The position numbers and the translations under genes were made by a program. From Novosphingobium lindaniclasticum LE124 (GTDB lineage: Bacteria; Pseudomonadota; Alphaproteobacteria; Sphingomonadales; Sphingomonadaceae), in contig NZ_ATHL01000100.1 in the NCBI RefSeq assembly GCF_000445125.1, forward strand, positions 62,001-126,000: a stretch of 64,000 nt of DNA. Reading direction: 5' to 3'. Within the stretch, counting starts at the first letter, position 1. Each line of letters starts with the position of its first letter. Of this stretch, positions 1 through 7,293 are shown in pieces. Below the pieces are notes generated by a model. It worked only from the letters and a program-made list of their open reading frames with translations, had not been told where the DNA came from and searched no databases.

Positions 1-1
1 G

Positions 2-667
2 ACGCGCGAAAATCAGGATGACTATTCCATCGAGTCGCTCCGCCGGGCTCAGGAGGCGATCAACAACGGTTCGTTCAAGAACGAAGTCGTTCCCGTCACG
101 GTCAAGACGCGCAAGGGCGAAGTCGTGATCGACAGCGACGAGCAGCCGCCCAAGGGCAACCCGGAGAAGATCCGCACTTTGCGCGCTGCTTTCGCCAAGG
201 ACGGCACGATCACTGCCGCAAGCTCCAGCTCGATCTCGGACGGCGCCGCGGCCGTGGTGATGACGCGCGCCAGCGTCGCTGCCGAAAAGGGCCTCGCGCC
301 TGTAGCGACCGTCGTGGGGGTTGCAGCTCATGCGCATGAGCCTGCCAAGTTCACGACCGCACCGGTGGGCGCAATCACGAAGCTGCTCGATAAAGTGGGT
401 TGGAAGCTCTCGGACGTCGATCTGTTCGAGGTAAACGAGGCTTTCGCCTGCGTCGCGATGTTCGCCATGCATGACCTCGGCATTCCGCACGAGAAGGTGA
501 ATATCCATGGCGGCGCTACGGCACTCGGCCACCCGATCGGCGCTTCGGGTACCCGCATCATCGTGACTCTCATCAATGCTCTCAAGGAACAGGGCCTGAA
601 AAGAGGCGTCGCCTCCCTCTGTATCGGCGGCGGCGAAGCCACGGCCATCGCGGTCGAACTGGCCTGA
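2..667 (+). CDS. Acetyl-CoA acetyltransferase (thiolase), C-terminal part
   Basis: The gene is cut by the left edge of the window; the reading frame is open from base 2 and 221 residues remain. Thiolases condense or cleave acyl-CoA and acetyl-CoA in fatty-acid, ketone-body or polyhydroxyalkanoate metabolism. The visible part holds the NEAFA motif, the GGATALGHPIGASG loop with the catalytic His, and near the end CIGGGEA with the second active-site Cys. The nucleophilic Cys of the N-terminal half lies outside the window. The degradative and biosynthetic classes cannot be told apart from this half. A good terminator follows. Confidence 0.93.
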   Translation, partial: TRENQDDYSIESLRRAQEAINNGSFKNEVVPVTVKTRKGEVVIDSDEQPPKGNPEKIRTLRAAFAKDGTITAASSSSISDGAAAVVMTRASVAAEKGLAPVATVVGVAAHAHEPAKFTTAPVGAITKLLDKVGWKLSDVDLFEVNEAFACVAMFAMHDLGIPHEKVNIHGGATALGHPIGASGTRIIVTLINALKEQGLKRGVASLCIGGGEATAIAVELA

Positions 668-692
668 TTCTTAGGCGGCTCTCAAGAAGATG

Positions 693-718
693 CCCCCGTC
701 CCTTGCGGCGGGGGTTTT
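693..718 (+). terminator. Rho-independent terminator after the thiolase gene
   Basis: A CCCCCG/CGGGGG stem (693-698 with 709-714) encloses a 10-nt loop and is followed at once by TTTTCCTTTT. It lies about 25 nt after the thiolase stop, in the right orientation for that gene. Confidence 0.75.
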
Positions 719-747
719 CCTTTTAAACCGACGATTGGTCGAGATAT

Positions 748-1245
748 TCAGGGTGCGCCCGCACCCCAGAGCATTTCCTGCTCGACATATCCCTTGTGGC
801 CCTCGACATCGAGCGGGCACCAGCCTTCCTTGCAGTCTCCCAGAATGCCGACCGCACCCGGTTCTATGCGCCAGAGCATGGGCGAAGCGGAACTGGCGGC
901 GGCATGCATCTTGACGAGCGCCTTGCCGCCCGCCCCCCTGACAAGAGCGGAGCGCTGACGAGACAGCAGCAGATCCCGCATCCAGCCTTTGGTACCGTCT
1001 GGATCCTCCACGAGGCGCCAAGGTCCTTCTCGACGCAGCACTTTCACCGGCAGATGCAGCCTTCGATAGACCCAGTCGATCTTGTAGGATTCCCCAGGCC
1101 CCACCCGCAGATTGGCACGATCGGTATCGACCGATGCCCAATAAGGCACCTTGTCGTCTTCCGATGCCCTTGCAGTGCCGGATGTCACGGAAATTGCGAG
1201 GAGGCAGGCCGTCAGGATAGACTGCCGGGTCTTTAGGCGAAACAT
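748..1245 (-). CDS. Secreted SH3-domain protein
   Basis: 165 residues from the ATG at 1245. Upstream in-frame codons look non-coding, so this start was chosen because it places a clear Sec signal peptide (basic MFRLKTR, then a hydrophobic stretch, likely cut near ARA-SED) at the N-terminus. Residues about 40-95 form a bacterial SH3 type 3/4 repeat with the motif ANLRVGPG and GWM. A second, weaker SH3-like half follows and ends near the C-terminus. Such proteins sit in the periplasm and are thought to bind peptidoglycan or cell-wall partners. It is convergent with the thiolase gene and no operon partner is seen. Confidence 0.85.
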   Translation of the reverse strand: MFRLKTRQSILTACLLAISVTSGTARASEDDKVPYWASVDTDRANLRVGPGESYKIDWVYRRLHLPVKVLRREGPWRLVEDPDGTKGWMRDLLLSRQRSALVRGAGGKALVKMHAAASSASPMLWRIEPGAVGILGDCKEGWCPLDVEGHKGYVEQEMLWGAGAP

Positions 1246-1646
1246 GGCTATTTCATACTCTCGTGCGCGCGCCTTCTTCAAGGCCTGTCGACTCCGCTCT
1301 CGAGGAGATTCTTCTATGACCCAGCCTTGATCACTTCGAGACGCAGATGCGCAATACGCCGCATCTTTACAACGATATGTCAGTGCTATGCTGGAAAATC
1401 CTGTCACCCTGGGGAAGTTTGAAAACGCCGAACGGCGAGGAGACCCTCTGACAGGAGACGATTTGGCCACTGCGTCGAGACACCTAGCGCTGACGCGCAA
1501 TCTCCCATCCGCTTGATCCCCCGCCTCGCCCGATACCGACATCGCTCGTTCTGCCGCCTTGCAGTCGACGGTATGTCCCGCCACCTCTCGACAGCGCGCA
1601 AGGCACAATCTATTCCGATTTAATCGATCACTTAAACGGACCGAAC
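1246..1646. other. Intergenic region, no gene seen
   Basis: About 400 bases between the divergent SH3 protein and nitronate monooxygenase-like genes. Short open frames exist on the minus strand but have no family-like features. I see no tRNA, strong terminator or long inverted repeat. It presumably holds both promoters. Confidence 0.5.
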
Positions 1647-2597
1647 ATGACCTTGCCTGCGCTCTTTGCGAACTTGCGCCTTCCCGTGATTGCAGCCCCG
1701 ATGTTCATCGTGTCGACACCCGACCTCGTCGTGGCGCAAGTGCGATCGGGGATAGTCGGCAGCTTTCCGGCGCTGAATGCTCGTCCGGTCAGGCAACTCG
1801 ACGAATGGCTCTCGCAAATCGCCGAACAAACAACGGGTTGTTCTGCACCCTTCGCGGTCAATCTCATCGTTCACAAGAGCAACAATCGGCTAGAGCAGGA
1901 TCTCGCGATCCTGGAACGGCACAAGGTTCCTCTCGTAATCACCTCCCTTGGCGCCAGCCCGGAAGTCAATGCCGCCGTCCATGGGTGGGGCGGTCTCGTT
2001 CTTCATGACGTGATCAACGATCGTTTCGCCCGCAAGGCCGTCGAGAAAGGCGCTGATGGCCTGATCGCGGTTGCTGCCGGCGCTGGCGGCCATGCCGGAC
2101 CGCAATCGCCCTTCGCACTGATGCAGGAAATCCGCGCCTGGTTCGAAGGGCTGCTCGTCCTGTCCGGTGCTATCGCTTGTGGACGCTCGATACTCGCAGC
2201 GCAGGCCATGGGCGCCGATCTCGCCTATATCGGCACGCCCTTCATCGCCACTGACGAAGCCCATGCGGCAGCGGGGTACAAGCAGGCGATCGTCGACGGC
2301 AGCGCTGCCGATATCGTCTATTCCAGCCTGTTCACCGGCGTTCATGGGAATTATCTCCGCGCTTCGATCGTAGCGGCCGGGCTCGATCCCGACGACCTTG
2401 CGGAAGGCGACAAGAGCCAGATGGATTTCGGCTCGGGCGGGAACACCGCAGCGAAAGCCTGGAAGGACATCTGGGGCTCGGGACAGGGCATCGGCGCGAT
2501 CTCCTCCCTGGTGCCGGTCGCGACACGGGTGTCCGAGTTCGAAGCGCAGTACCACGCTGCTGGCCGCGAGCTTCGCGAACGAATCGGCATGATCTGA
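1647..2597 (+). CDS. Nitronate monooxygenase family FMN-dependent oxidoreductase
   Basis: 316 residues, the usual length for the 2-nitropropane dioxygenase/nitronate monooxygenase family, a TIM-barrel FMN enzyme that oxidises alkyl nitronates; many members act as NAD(P)H:flavin or quinone reductases. The N-terminus has the family-typical LPVIAAPMF strand. GAGGHAG at residues 145-151 carries the conserved His, and ACGRSILAAQAMGADLAYIGT forms the FMN-phosphate region. The true substrate cannot be read from the sequence. The 3' end faces the AHH gene, whose open frame runs about 247 nt into this gene on the other strand. Confidence 0.9.
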   Translation: MTLPALFANLRLPVIAAPMFIVSTPDLVVAQVRSGIVGSFPALNARPVRQLDEWLSQIAEQTTGCSAPFAVNLIVHKSNNRLEQDLAILERHKVPLVITSLGASPEVNAAVHGWGGLVLHDVINDRFARKAVEKGADGLIAVAAGAGGHAGPQSPFALMQEIRAWFEGLLVLSGAIACGRSILAAQAMGADLAYIGTPFIATDEAHAAAGYKQAIVDGSAADIVYSSLFTGVHGNYLRASIVAAGLDPDDLAEGDKSQMDFGSGGNTAAKAWKDIWGSGQGIGAISSLVPVATRVSEFEAQYHAAGRELRERIGMI

Positions 2598-3163
2598 ACG
2601 AAAGCGGCAGAAGGGAACGAGACCGGGTCCGTGCCGGATCGACCGGCGTCGTCCCGGAGGTCGCCCGTGCCTTTCCAAAGTGTCTCGGCCAGGCTGTCGA
2701 TTTCGACGAAATCTGCCGCTTGCCTCAGCGGATCATGGCGGTTGAGCACCGGCCCTCTCTTTGATGCGCCTAGCAGCAGCCTTCTCAGGGCCCGTTGCAA
2801 CAGAGCTATCTGCCAGGCAGCCGCTTCCACGGCACGGAGACTATCTTTCCGACACTCGCGTGACCAGCGGATCTCGATCTGGCCGAGACGCTCACAGACG
2901 AGTTCGTTGTAGCGGCGGTGAGGTCCGCGATGCAGCGGCAAACCCAGGCGGATGCCGGCCGCCTCGTTGCAGGGCAGGAGCAGTCCGTTACGCCGAAAAT
3001 CCTCGAAACAGGCCCGAAGTCCCCCCAGGGAATTGAAGAACGCGTCGAACTCGGGTCTGCGGCCGATTTGCAGAGGAAGTAGATGATGTCTCTGCAGCCC
3101 TGCGTCATGGTCTGGCAGGCCCCGACGGTTGACGGCGCGAAAAGCGAGATGCGGCCTCGACAA
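2351..3163 (-). CDS. AHH-type HNH/Endo VII-like nuclease-related protein
   Basis: Residues 20-165 resemble the AHH group of HNH/Endonuclease VII-fold proteins: a QRHHLLP motif (His26-His27), the NGLLLP segment at 60-64, and LHRGPHRRYNE with His78 and His82, the spacing expected for metal and catalytic His residues. The only start in frame is TTG at 3163, 12 nt after the stop of the upstream gene; no good ribosome site is visible. The domain-like part ends near residue 165, but the next in-frame stop is only at 2351, so the last ~80 residues are antisense to the oxidoreductase gene. Either the tail is real or a frameshift has removed an earlier stop near 2600. Substrate and role are unknown. 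Confidence 0.65.
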   Translation of the reverse strand: MSRPHLAFRAVNRRGLPDHDAGLQRHHLLPLQIGRRPEFDAFFNSLGGLRACFEDFRRNGLLLPCNEAAGIRLGLPLHRGPHRRYNELVCERLGQIEIRWSRECRKDSLRAVEAAAWQIALLQRALRRLLLGASKRGPVLNRHDPLRQAADFVEIDSLAETLWKGTGDLRDDAGRSGTDPVSFPSAAFVQIMPIRSRSSRPAAWYCASNSDTRVATGTREEIAPMPCPEPQMSFQAFAAVFPPEPKSIWLLSPSARSSGSSPAATIEARR

Positions 3164-3175
3164 ACCTGACAGGTT

Positions 3176-4009
3176 TTAACGCTGGCGCCACACCCAAAGC
3201 TGCCGCCGGGCCTGTGAAGCCTCCAGAAGCAACCGTCCACGCGGGGACTCGATCTCTCGCGTCTCGGTCAATGGACCTTGGCGAACCAGGTAGTCCACAA
3301 CGCGGATGGCCAGCTTCAGAGTGTCGGCAGGCGTTTCCTCGACAGAGCCTTCGAGCTGCATTTCGCTGCCGACGAAGCGCGCCAGGCCGCGCGTGGCAAT
3401 GCTGCCGTCTTGCCCCCGCAGCAAGGCCGTGAGCCCCAGCGCGGGGAATGTTCCGCCGGCCAGCCAATTCACCACGATTTGCGCGAAATAGCGTGGCTCC
3501 ATGAGCGTCCGCGCGGATTGCCATCCCACAGCCGCTACCGGCAGCTTCAATGCGAGGCTTGCGGCCAGTCCGGCCTGGGTGCGGATGATCGGCGCGAGTC
3601 CGGCGCCGCCCGCAATGTGCCCGCCCGGCAGCAGGTCGATCCCTTCAAGTCCCTCCATTCGCGGTGCCTGATCGAAGCCGTGGGTCTGCACCGAGATCGG
3701 GGACAGCGAAGGAAGCGCGGGCGCCAGGCCGAGAAGATCGAACGTCAGTCCACTTGCAAGCAGTTCAAGCCAGCCATCGCGATCAGGAGGACGATGCGAG
3801 ATCCGCGCCATGATCGCGCCGCTGGATTGTTCCAGCAAAGCTGCGATCGTCTCCGCAGAAGGCCGTTGTCCCGGCGAGAAGTAGAGCGACACGCCGTTGC
3901 CGGGCACTTCGCCATCTCTGGCAGGCTGATCGGATCGCGGATCGCCGACCAGGGAGGTCTCTCCTGGGGCTTGATCCGGCTCCAGAGTATCGGGTTCGTT
4001 CGTTTTCAC
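3176..4009 (-). CDS. Conserved hypothetical protein upstream of the AHH gene
   Basis: I do not recognise this family with certainty. The frame is open from a TTG at 4066 (296 aa); the GTG at 4009 (277 aa) is given as a possible start, and neither has a strong ribosome site. The first ~40 residues are polar and low in structure. The rest is a compact globular protein without signal peptide or membrane segments, with a Gly-rich stretch (GGHIAGGAGLAP) and a mid-region LPVAAVGWQSARTLMEPRYF. The C-terminal half recalls DUF4261-like proteins only faintly. It is followed 12 nt later by the AHH gene, so the two are probably co-transcribed and may act together. Confidence 0.7.
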   Translation of the reverse strand: MKTNEPDTLEPDQAPGETSLVGDPRSDQPARDGEVPGNGVSLYFSPGQRPSAETIAALLEQSSGAIMARISHRPPDRDGWLELLASGLTFDLLGLAPALPSLSPISVQTHGFDQAPRMEGLEGIDLLPGGHIAGGAGLAPIIRTQAGLAASLALKLPVAAVGWQSARTLMEPRYFAQIVVNWLAGGTFPALGLTALLRGQDGSIATRGLARFVGSEMQLEGSVEETPADTLKLAIRVVDYLVRQGPLTETREIESPRGRLLLEASQARRQLWVWRQR

Positions 4010-4082
4010 TCCGACAGTAAGGCAGCACTCGCGCCTTTCGTCGAGTCTGTTTGCTAACTGATGCAACCGAAGTGGTTTTATC

Positions 4083-4556
4083 TTAGAAGATCCCGAGTCC
4101 CAACCCTTCCGCGAAGGCTGAACCTAGATCGCGGCAGCGACCGAGATCAGCTTCCGAAACGGACTTTTCCGCGCGAATTTGCTCCGGAGTCTGTGCTCCC
4201 AGATTGACGATCAGAGGCTCCGCCACGCGCTTGAGCCGCCAGCCCGTCACGATGCGGTCCATCTGTGCCTGTGCCCCCGCCCCGTCGGATCCGGCCGAGA
4301 TCGCCGTCGCGTAGGGCCGTCCTTCGATGCGGCCGAGCAGGGGATAATAGCAACGGTCGAACATTTCCTTCATCTGGCCGGACATGCTCCCGAGGTTTTC
4401 CGGGCAGACGAAGACGTAGCCTCGGGCGCCGAGCAGGATCGCCGGCATGGCTTCCGCCGCGGCAAGCAGCACGGCATCCTGCCCGGCGCCCTGCGCCACG
4501 GCCGCCGCCATCGCTCGCGATGCGCCGGTACGACTGTGCCAGATTATCGCCAGCAT
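4083..4556 (-). CDS. Flavodoxin-fold NAD(P)H oxidoreductase
   Basis: 157 residues from ATG at 4556, preceded by a GGAGGAGAG ribosome site about 6 nt upstream. The N-terminal HSRTGAS loop is the FMN-phosphate site of flavodoxin-like proteins, and CPENLGSMSGQMKEMFDR is the typical loop and helix seen in WrbA-type NAD(P)H:quinone oxidoreductases. Length fits short-chain flavodoxins. It probably reduces quinones or other acceptors in the cytoplasm. It is divergent from recJ, with only 69 nt between them. The hypothetical protein gene starts after its stop on the same strand. Confidence 0.82.
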   Translation of the reverse strand: MLAIIWHSRTGASRAMAAAVAQGAGQDAVLLAAAEAMPAILLGARGYVFVCPENLGSMSGQMKEMFDRCYYPLLGRIEGRPYATAISAGSDGAGAQAQMDRIVTGWRLKRVAEPLIVNLGAQTPEQIRAEKSVSEADLGRCRDLGSAFAEGLGLGIF

Positions 4557-4625
4557 CGCCAACTCTCCTCCGCCGATCCGCGCCCGGACTTTTCCCGGCC
4601 CCCGGCATAGTCTAATCGGATCGCC

Positions 4626-6428
4626 ATGGCTTCGCGACCTGTTACTTCCGTATTCGGCATAGATCGTTCCCTTACCGGCAAATCGTGGCGCTGGCGGGGC
4701 GGCAACATGGACATCTCCGGTGATTCGCCGGGCTTCGGCGGAAGCCTGGAAGACGATATCGTCACCCAGATCCTGCTGTCGCGCGGCGTCCCGCGCGATG
4801 ATCTCGAGCGGCACCGCACCCCCTCCCTTCGCGCCTTCCTTCCGGACCCTTCGGCATTCCGCGACATGGATGCCGCTGCGGAGCGACTGGCCCAAGCCGT
4901 GCTCACGGGGGAGACGATGACGATCTACGGCGACTACGACGTGGACGGCGCCACCAGCGCCGCCCTGCTGATCCTTTTGCTGCGGGATCTGGGCCTCGAC
5001 GCCCGGTACTACATCCCCGATCGTCTGCTGGAGGGCTACGGCCCCAGCGGCGAGGCCCTTGTCCGCATTGCCGGGGAGGGATCCAGCCTCATCGTGACCG
5101 TCGATTGCGGCGCCATGGCTCATGAGGCCCTCGAAATGGCGCATGGGGCCGGAGTCGACGTCATCGTGGTGGATCACCACAAGTGCGCCCCCGAGCTTCC
5201 CCGCGCGGCAGCGCTGGTCAATCCGAACAGATTGGATGAAAGCGAACTCGCCGCAGGACATGGTCATCTTGCCGCCGTGGGAGTCGCTTTTCTGCTGGCG
5301 GTGGCGACCGTGCGAACGCTCCGGCGCCGCGGCTTCTTCGAGGGCCGCCGTGAGCCGGACCTGTTCGCCCTGCTCGATCTCGTCGCCCTCGGCACCGTGG
5401 CCGACGTCGCGGCTCTTCATGGCCTCAACCGCGCTCTGGTCGCCCAGGGCCTGAAGGTCATGGCGCGCCGCGAGAACATCGGCATGGCCGCGTTGATCGA
5501 CGCAAGCCGCCTCAGCCGCGCGCCGACATGCTCGGATCTCGGCTTCGCGCTGGGGCCGCGCATCAACGCAGGCGGCCGCGTCGGCGAGGCGACTTTGGGC
5601 GTGCGCCTGCTGACCACCGCGGATCCCGATGAAGCGCAGGCGATCGCCGCGCAGCTTTCCCGCCTCAACGACGAGCGGCGGGGTATCGAGCAAGTCGTTC
5701 AGGAAGCGGCCGAGGCACAGCTCGATCGGCAGCACAATCGCTCGGTCATGGTACTCTCCGGTGCGGGATGGCATCCGGGCGTGATCGGGATCGTCGCCGG
5801 ACGCATCAAGGAGAAGACCGGAAAACCCACGCTCGTCATCGCCATGGACGCGGACGAGGCGGGCAACGGCAAGGGCTCCGGCCGCTCCATCCCCGGCGTT
5901 GACTTGGGCGCGGCGATCATCGCGGCGCGGCAGGCAGGGTTGCTCGTGGCCGGCGGCGGCCATGCCATGGCGGCCGGCCTCACCGTGGCCCCCGACAAGC
6001 TCGACGCGCTTTCCGATTGGCTCGACGATCTGCTGGCGGCAGACGTTTCGAGAGCGGTGGCCAGCCAGTCCATGCAACTTGACCTTGCGCTCGCACCGCG
6101 CGGGCTGACACCCGAACTGGTCGAGAAGCTCGAAAGCGCAGGTCCGTTCGGCATGGGCTGGCCCGGACCTCGCGTGGCCGTGGGGCCGGTTCATGTGATC
6201 AAGGCGGACACGGTCGGCGCCGACCACGTTCGCCTGATCGTGGGGGGTCAGGACGGCGGGCGGTTCAAGGCGATGGCATTCCGCTCGGCGGAAACGGAAA
6301 TGGGCCAGGCCCTCCTCCACGGATCGCAAGGCCGCCGCCTCTGGCTCGCCGGCCGGGCGAAGATCGACGACTGGGGCAGCCGCCCGCAGGCGGAACTGCA
6401 CATCGACGATGCCGCCTTCACCGCCTGA
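4626..6428 (+). CDS. recJ: Single-stranded-DNA-specific 5'-3' exonuclease RecJ
   Basis: 600 residues, full length for RecJ, which degrades single-stranded DNA 5' to 3' in RecF-pathway recombination, mismatch repair and base-excision repair. The DHH phosphoesterase core is complete: YGDYDVDG at 101-108, VTVDCG around Asp160, DHH at 183-185, and GTVADVAAL. The DHHA1 part has GRINAGGR-like and GGGHAMAAGLTV motifs, and a C-terminal OB-fold region follows. The ATG at 4626 is used; an ATG at residue 28 is an alternative, and the first 27 residues are less typical. Confidence 0.95.
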   Translation: MASRPVTSVFGIDRSLTGKSWRWRGGNMDISGDSPGFGGSLEDDIVTQILLSRGVPRDDLERHRTPSLRAFLPDPSAFRDMDAAAERLAQAVLTGETMTIYGDYDVDGATSAALLILLLRDLGLDARYYIPDRLLEGYGPSGEALVRIAGEGSSLIVTVDCGAMAHEALEMAHGAGVDVIVVDHHKCAPELPRAAALVNPNRLDESELAAGHGHLAAVGVAFLLAVATVRTLRRRGFFEGRREPDLFALLDLVALGTVADVAALHGLNRALVAQGLKVMARRENIGMAALIDASRLSRAPTCSDLGFALGPRINAGGRVGEATLGVRLLTTADPDEAQAIAAQLSRLNDERRGIEQVVQEAAEAQLDRQHNRSVMVLSGAGWHPGVIGIVAGRIKEKTGKPTLVIAMDADEAGNGKGSGRSIPGVDLGAAIIAARQAGLLVAGGGHAMAAGLTVAPDKLDALSDWLDDLLAADVSRAVASQSMQLDLALAPRGLTPELVEKLESAGPFGMGWPGPRVAVGPVHVIKADTVGADHVRLIVGGQDGGRFKAMAFRSAETEMGQALLHGSQGRRLWLAGRAKIDDWGSRPQAELHIDDAAFTA

Positions 6429-6507
6429 AATGCATCGTTTCCGATGGCCTTTTCAGAGCTCGCCAGGCGGTATGTCACAGAGAGTTCAAAATATTCGCCA
6501 TGAGGGG

Positions 6508-6536
6508 TTGACCCCCATACGGACCCCCGCTAGAGG
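6508..6536 (+). promoter_or_regulatory. Candidate promoter of the tRNA-Glu array
   Basis: TTGACC at 6508-6513 and TAGAGG at 6531-6536 are separated by exactly 17 nt and end about 30 nt before the first tRNA. The -35 box is near consensus and the -10 box is degenerate, as is common for stable-RNA promoters in this group. No similar pair is seen in the spacers between the copies, which suggests one transcript for the array. Confidence 0.5.
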
Positions 6537-6566
6537 GCCGGTCCTGCCTCCGGCGCAACCCGGCAT

Positions 6567-6641
6567 GGCCCCTTCGTCTAGCGGTTAGGACGCGGCCCTT
6601 TCACGGCTGAAACACGGGTTCGATTCCCGTAGGGGTCACCA
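6567..6641 (+). tRNA. tRNA-Glu (anticodon TTC), copy 1
   Basis: 75 nt with encoded CCA. The acceptor stem GGCCCCT pairs with AGGGGTC, the loop CTTTCAC carries anticodon TTC, and GGTTCGATTCC forms the T arm. It is the first of six tandem tRNA-Glu genes downstream of recJ. Confidence 0.97.
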
Positions 6642-6691
6642 TTTCGATGGTGTAGCATATCGGAATGCAGGTGGCAGATAAATGGCTCAAT

Positions 6692-6766
6692 GGCCCCTTC
6701 GTCTAGCGGTTAGGACGCGGCCCTTTCACGGCTGAAACACGGGTTCGATTCCCGTAGGGGTCACCA
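6692..6766 (+). tRNA. tRNA-Glu (anticodon TTC), copy 2
   Basis: Identical to copy 1 over all 75 nt, including CCA. It lies exactly 125 nt downstream of copy 1. Confidence 0.97.
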
Positions 6767-6816
6767 TTTCGATGGTGTAGCATATCGGAATGCAGGTGGC
6801 AGATAAATGGCTCAAT

Positions 6817-6891
6817 GGCCCCTTCGTCTAGCGGTTAGGACGCGGCCCTTTCACGGCTGAAACACGGGTTCGATTCCCGTAGGGGTCACCA
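6817..6891 (+). tRNA. tRNA-Glu (anticodon TTC), copy 3
   Basis: Identical to copy 1, with the same 50-nt spacer on both sides. Confidence 0.97.
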
Positions 6892-6941
6892 TTTCGATGG
6901 TGTAGCATATCGGAATGCAGGTGGCAGATAAATGGCTCAAT

Positions 6942-7016
6942 GGCCCCTTCGTCTAGCGGTTAGGACGCGGCCCTTTCACGGCTGAAACACGGGTTCGATT
7001 CCCGTAGGGGTCACCA
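6942..7016 (+). tRNA. tRNA-Glu (anticodon TTC), copy 4
   Basis: Identical to copy 1, with the same 50-nt spacer on both sides. Confidence 0.97.
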
Positions 7017-7066
7017 TTTCGATGGTGTAGCATATCGGAATGCAGGTGGCAGATAAATGGCTCAAT

Positions 7067-7141
7067 GGCCCCTTCGTCTAGCGGTTAGGACGCGGCCCTT
7101 TCACGGCTGAAACACGGGTTCGATTCCCGTAGGGGTCACCA
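7067..7141 (+). tRNA. tRNA-Glu (anticodon TTC), copy 5
   Basis: Identical to copy 1. After it the spacer changes to an unrelated 37-nt sequence, so it is the last unit of the recent tandem expansion. Confidence 0.97.
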
Positions 7142-7178
7142 TTTACAATCGCGCTCGCGCGACAGATTCTGGCTCATT

Positions 7179-7253
7179 GGCCCCTTCGTCTAGCGGTTAG
7201 GACGCGGCCCTCTCACGGCTGAAACACGGGTTCGATTCCCGTAGGGGTCACCA
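7179..7253 (+). tRNA. tRNA-Glu (anticodon CTC), copy 6
   Basis: Same 75-nt sequence as the five upstream copies except one base: C instead of T at 7212, the wobble position 34, giving anticodon CTC for codon GAG. CCA is encoded. No clear terminator is visible after it. Confidence 0.96.
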
Positions 7254-7293
7254 GAATAGAGCGGCAAAGTTCGCCCTTCCTCATAGATCCATT

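Larger units (their letters stand above)
6567..7141 (+). repeat. 125-bp tandem repeat containing tRNA-Glu (4 full units plus one tRNA)
   Basis: Units start at 6567, 6692, 6817, 6942 and 7067. Each unit is a 75-nt tRNA-Glu(TTC) plus a 50-nt spacer, and by eye the four spacers are identical base for base. The repeat ends 3 nt after the fifth tRNA. The flank left of 6567 and the spacer before the sixth tRNA are different sequences. Confidence 0.95.

Noticed and set aside
4083..6401. A 772-residue open frame antisense to recJ
   Set aside because: It arises from high GC and codon bias. Only its last 157 codons, after the ATG at 4556, encode a recognisable protein; the rest is a mirror of recJ.
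6432..6452. recJ terminator
   Set aside because: The hairpin has only a 5-bp stem with four T bases some nt later, too weak to claim.
6567..7141. CRISPR array, suggested by regular direct repeats
   Set aside because: The repeats are tRNA genes and the spacers are identical to each other; a CRISPR would have short palindromic repeats and unique spacers.
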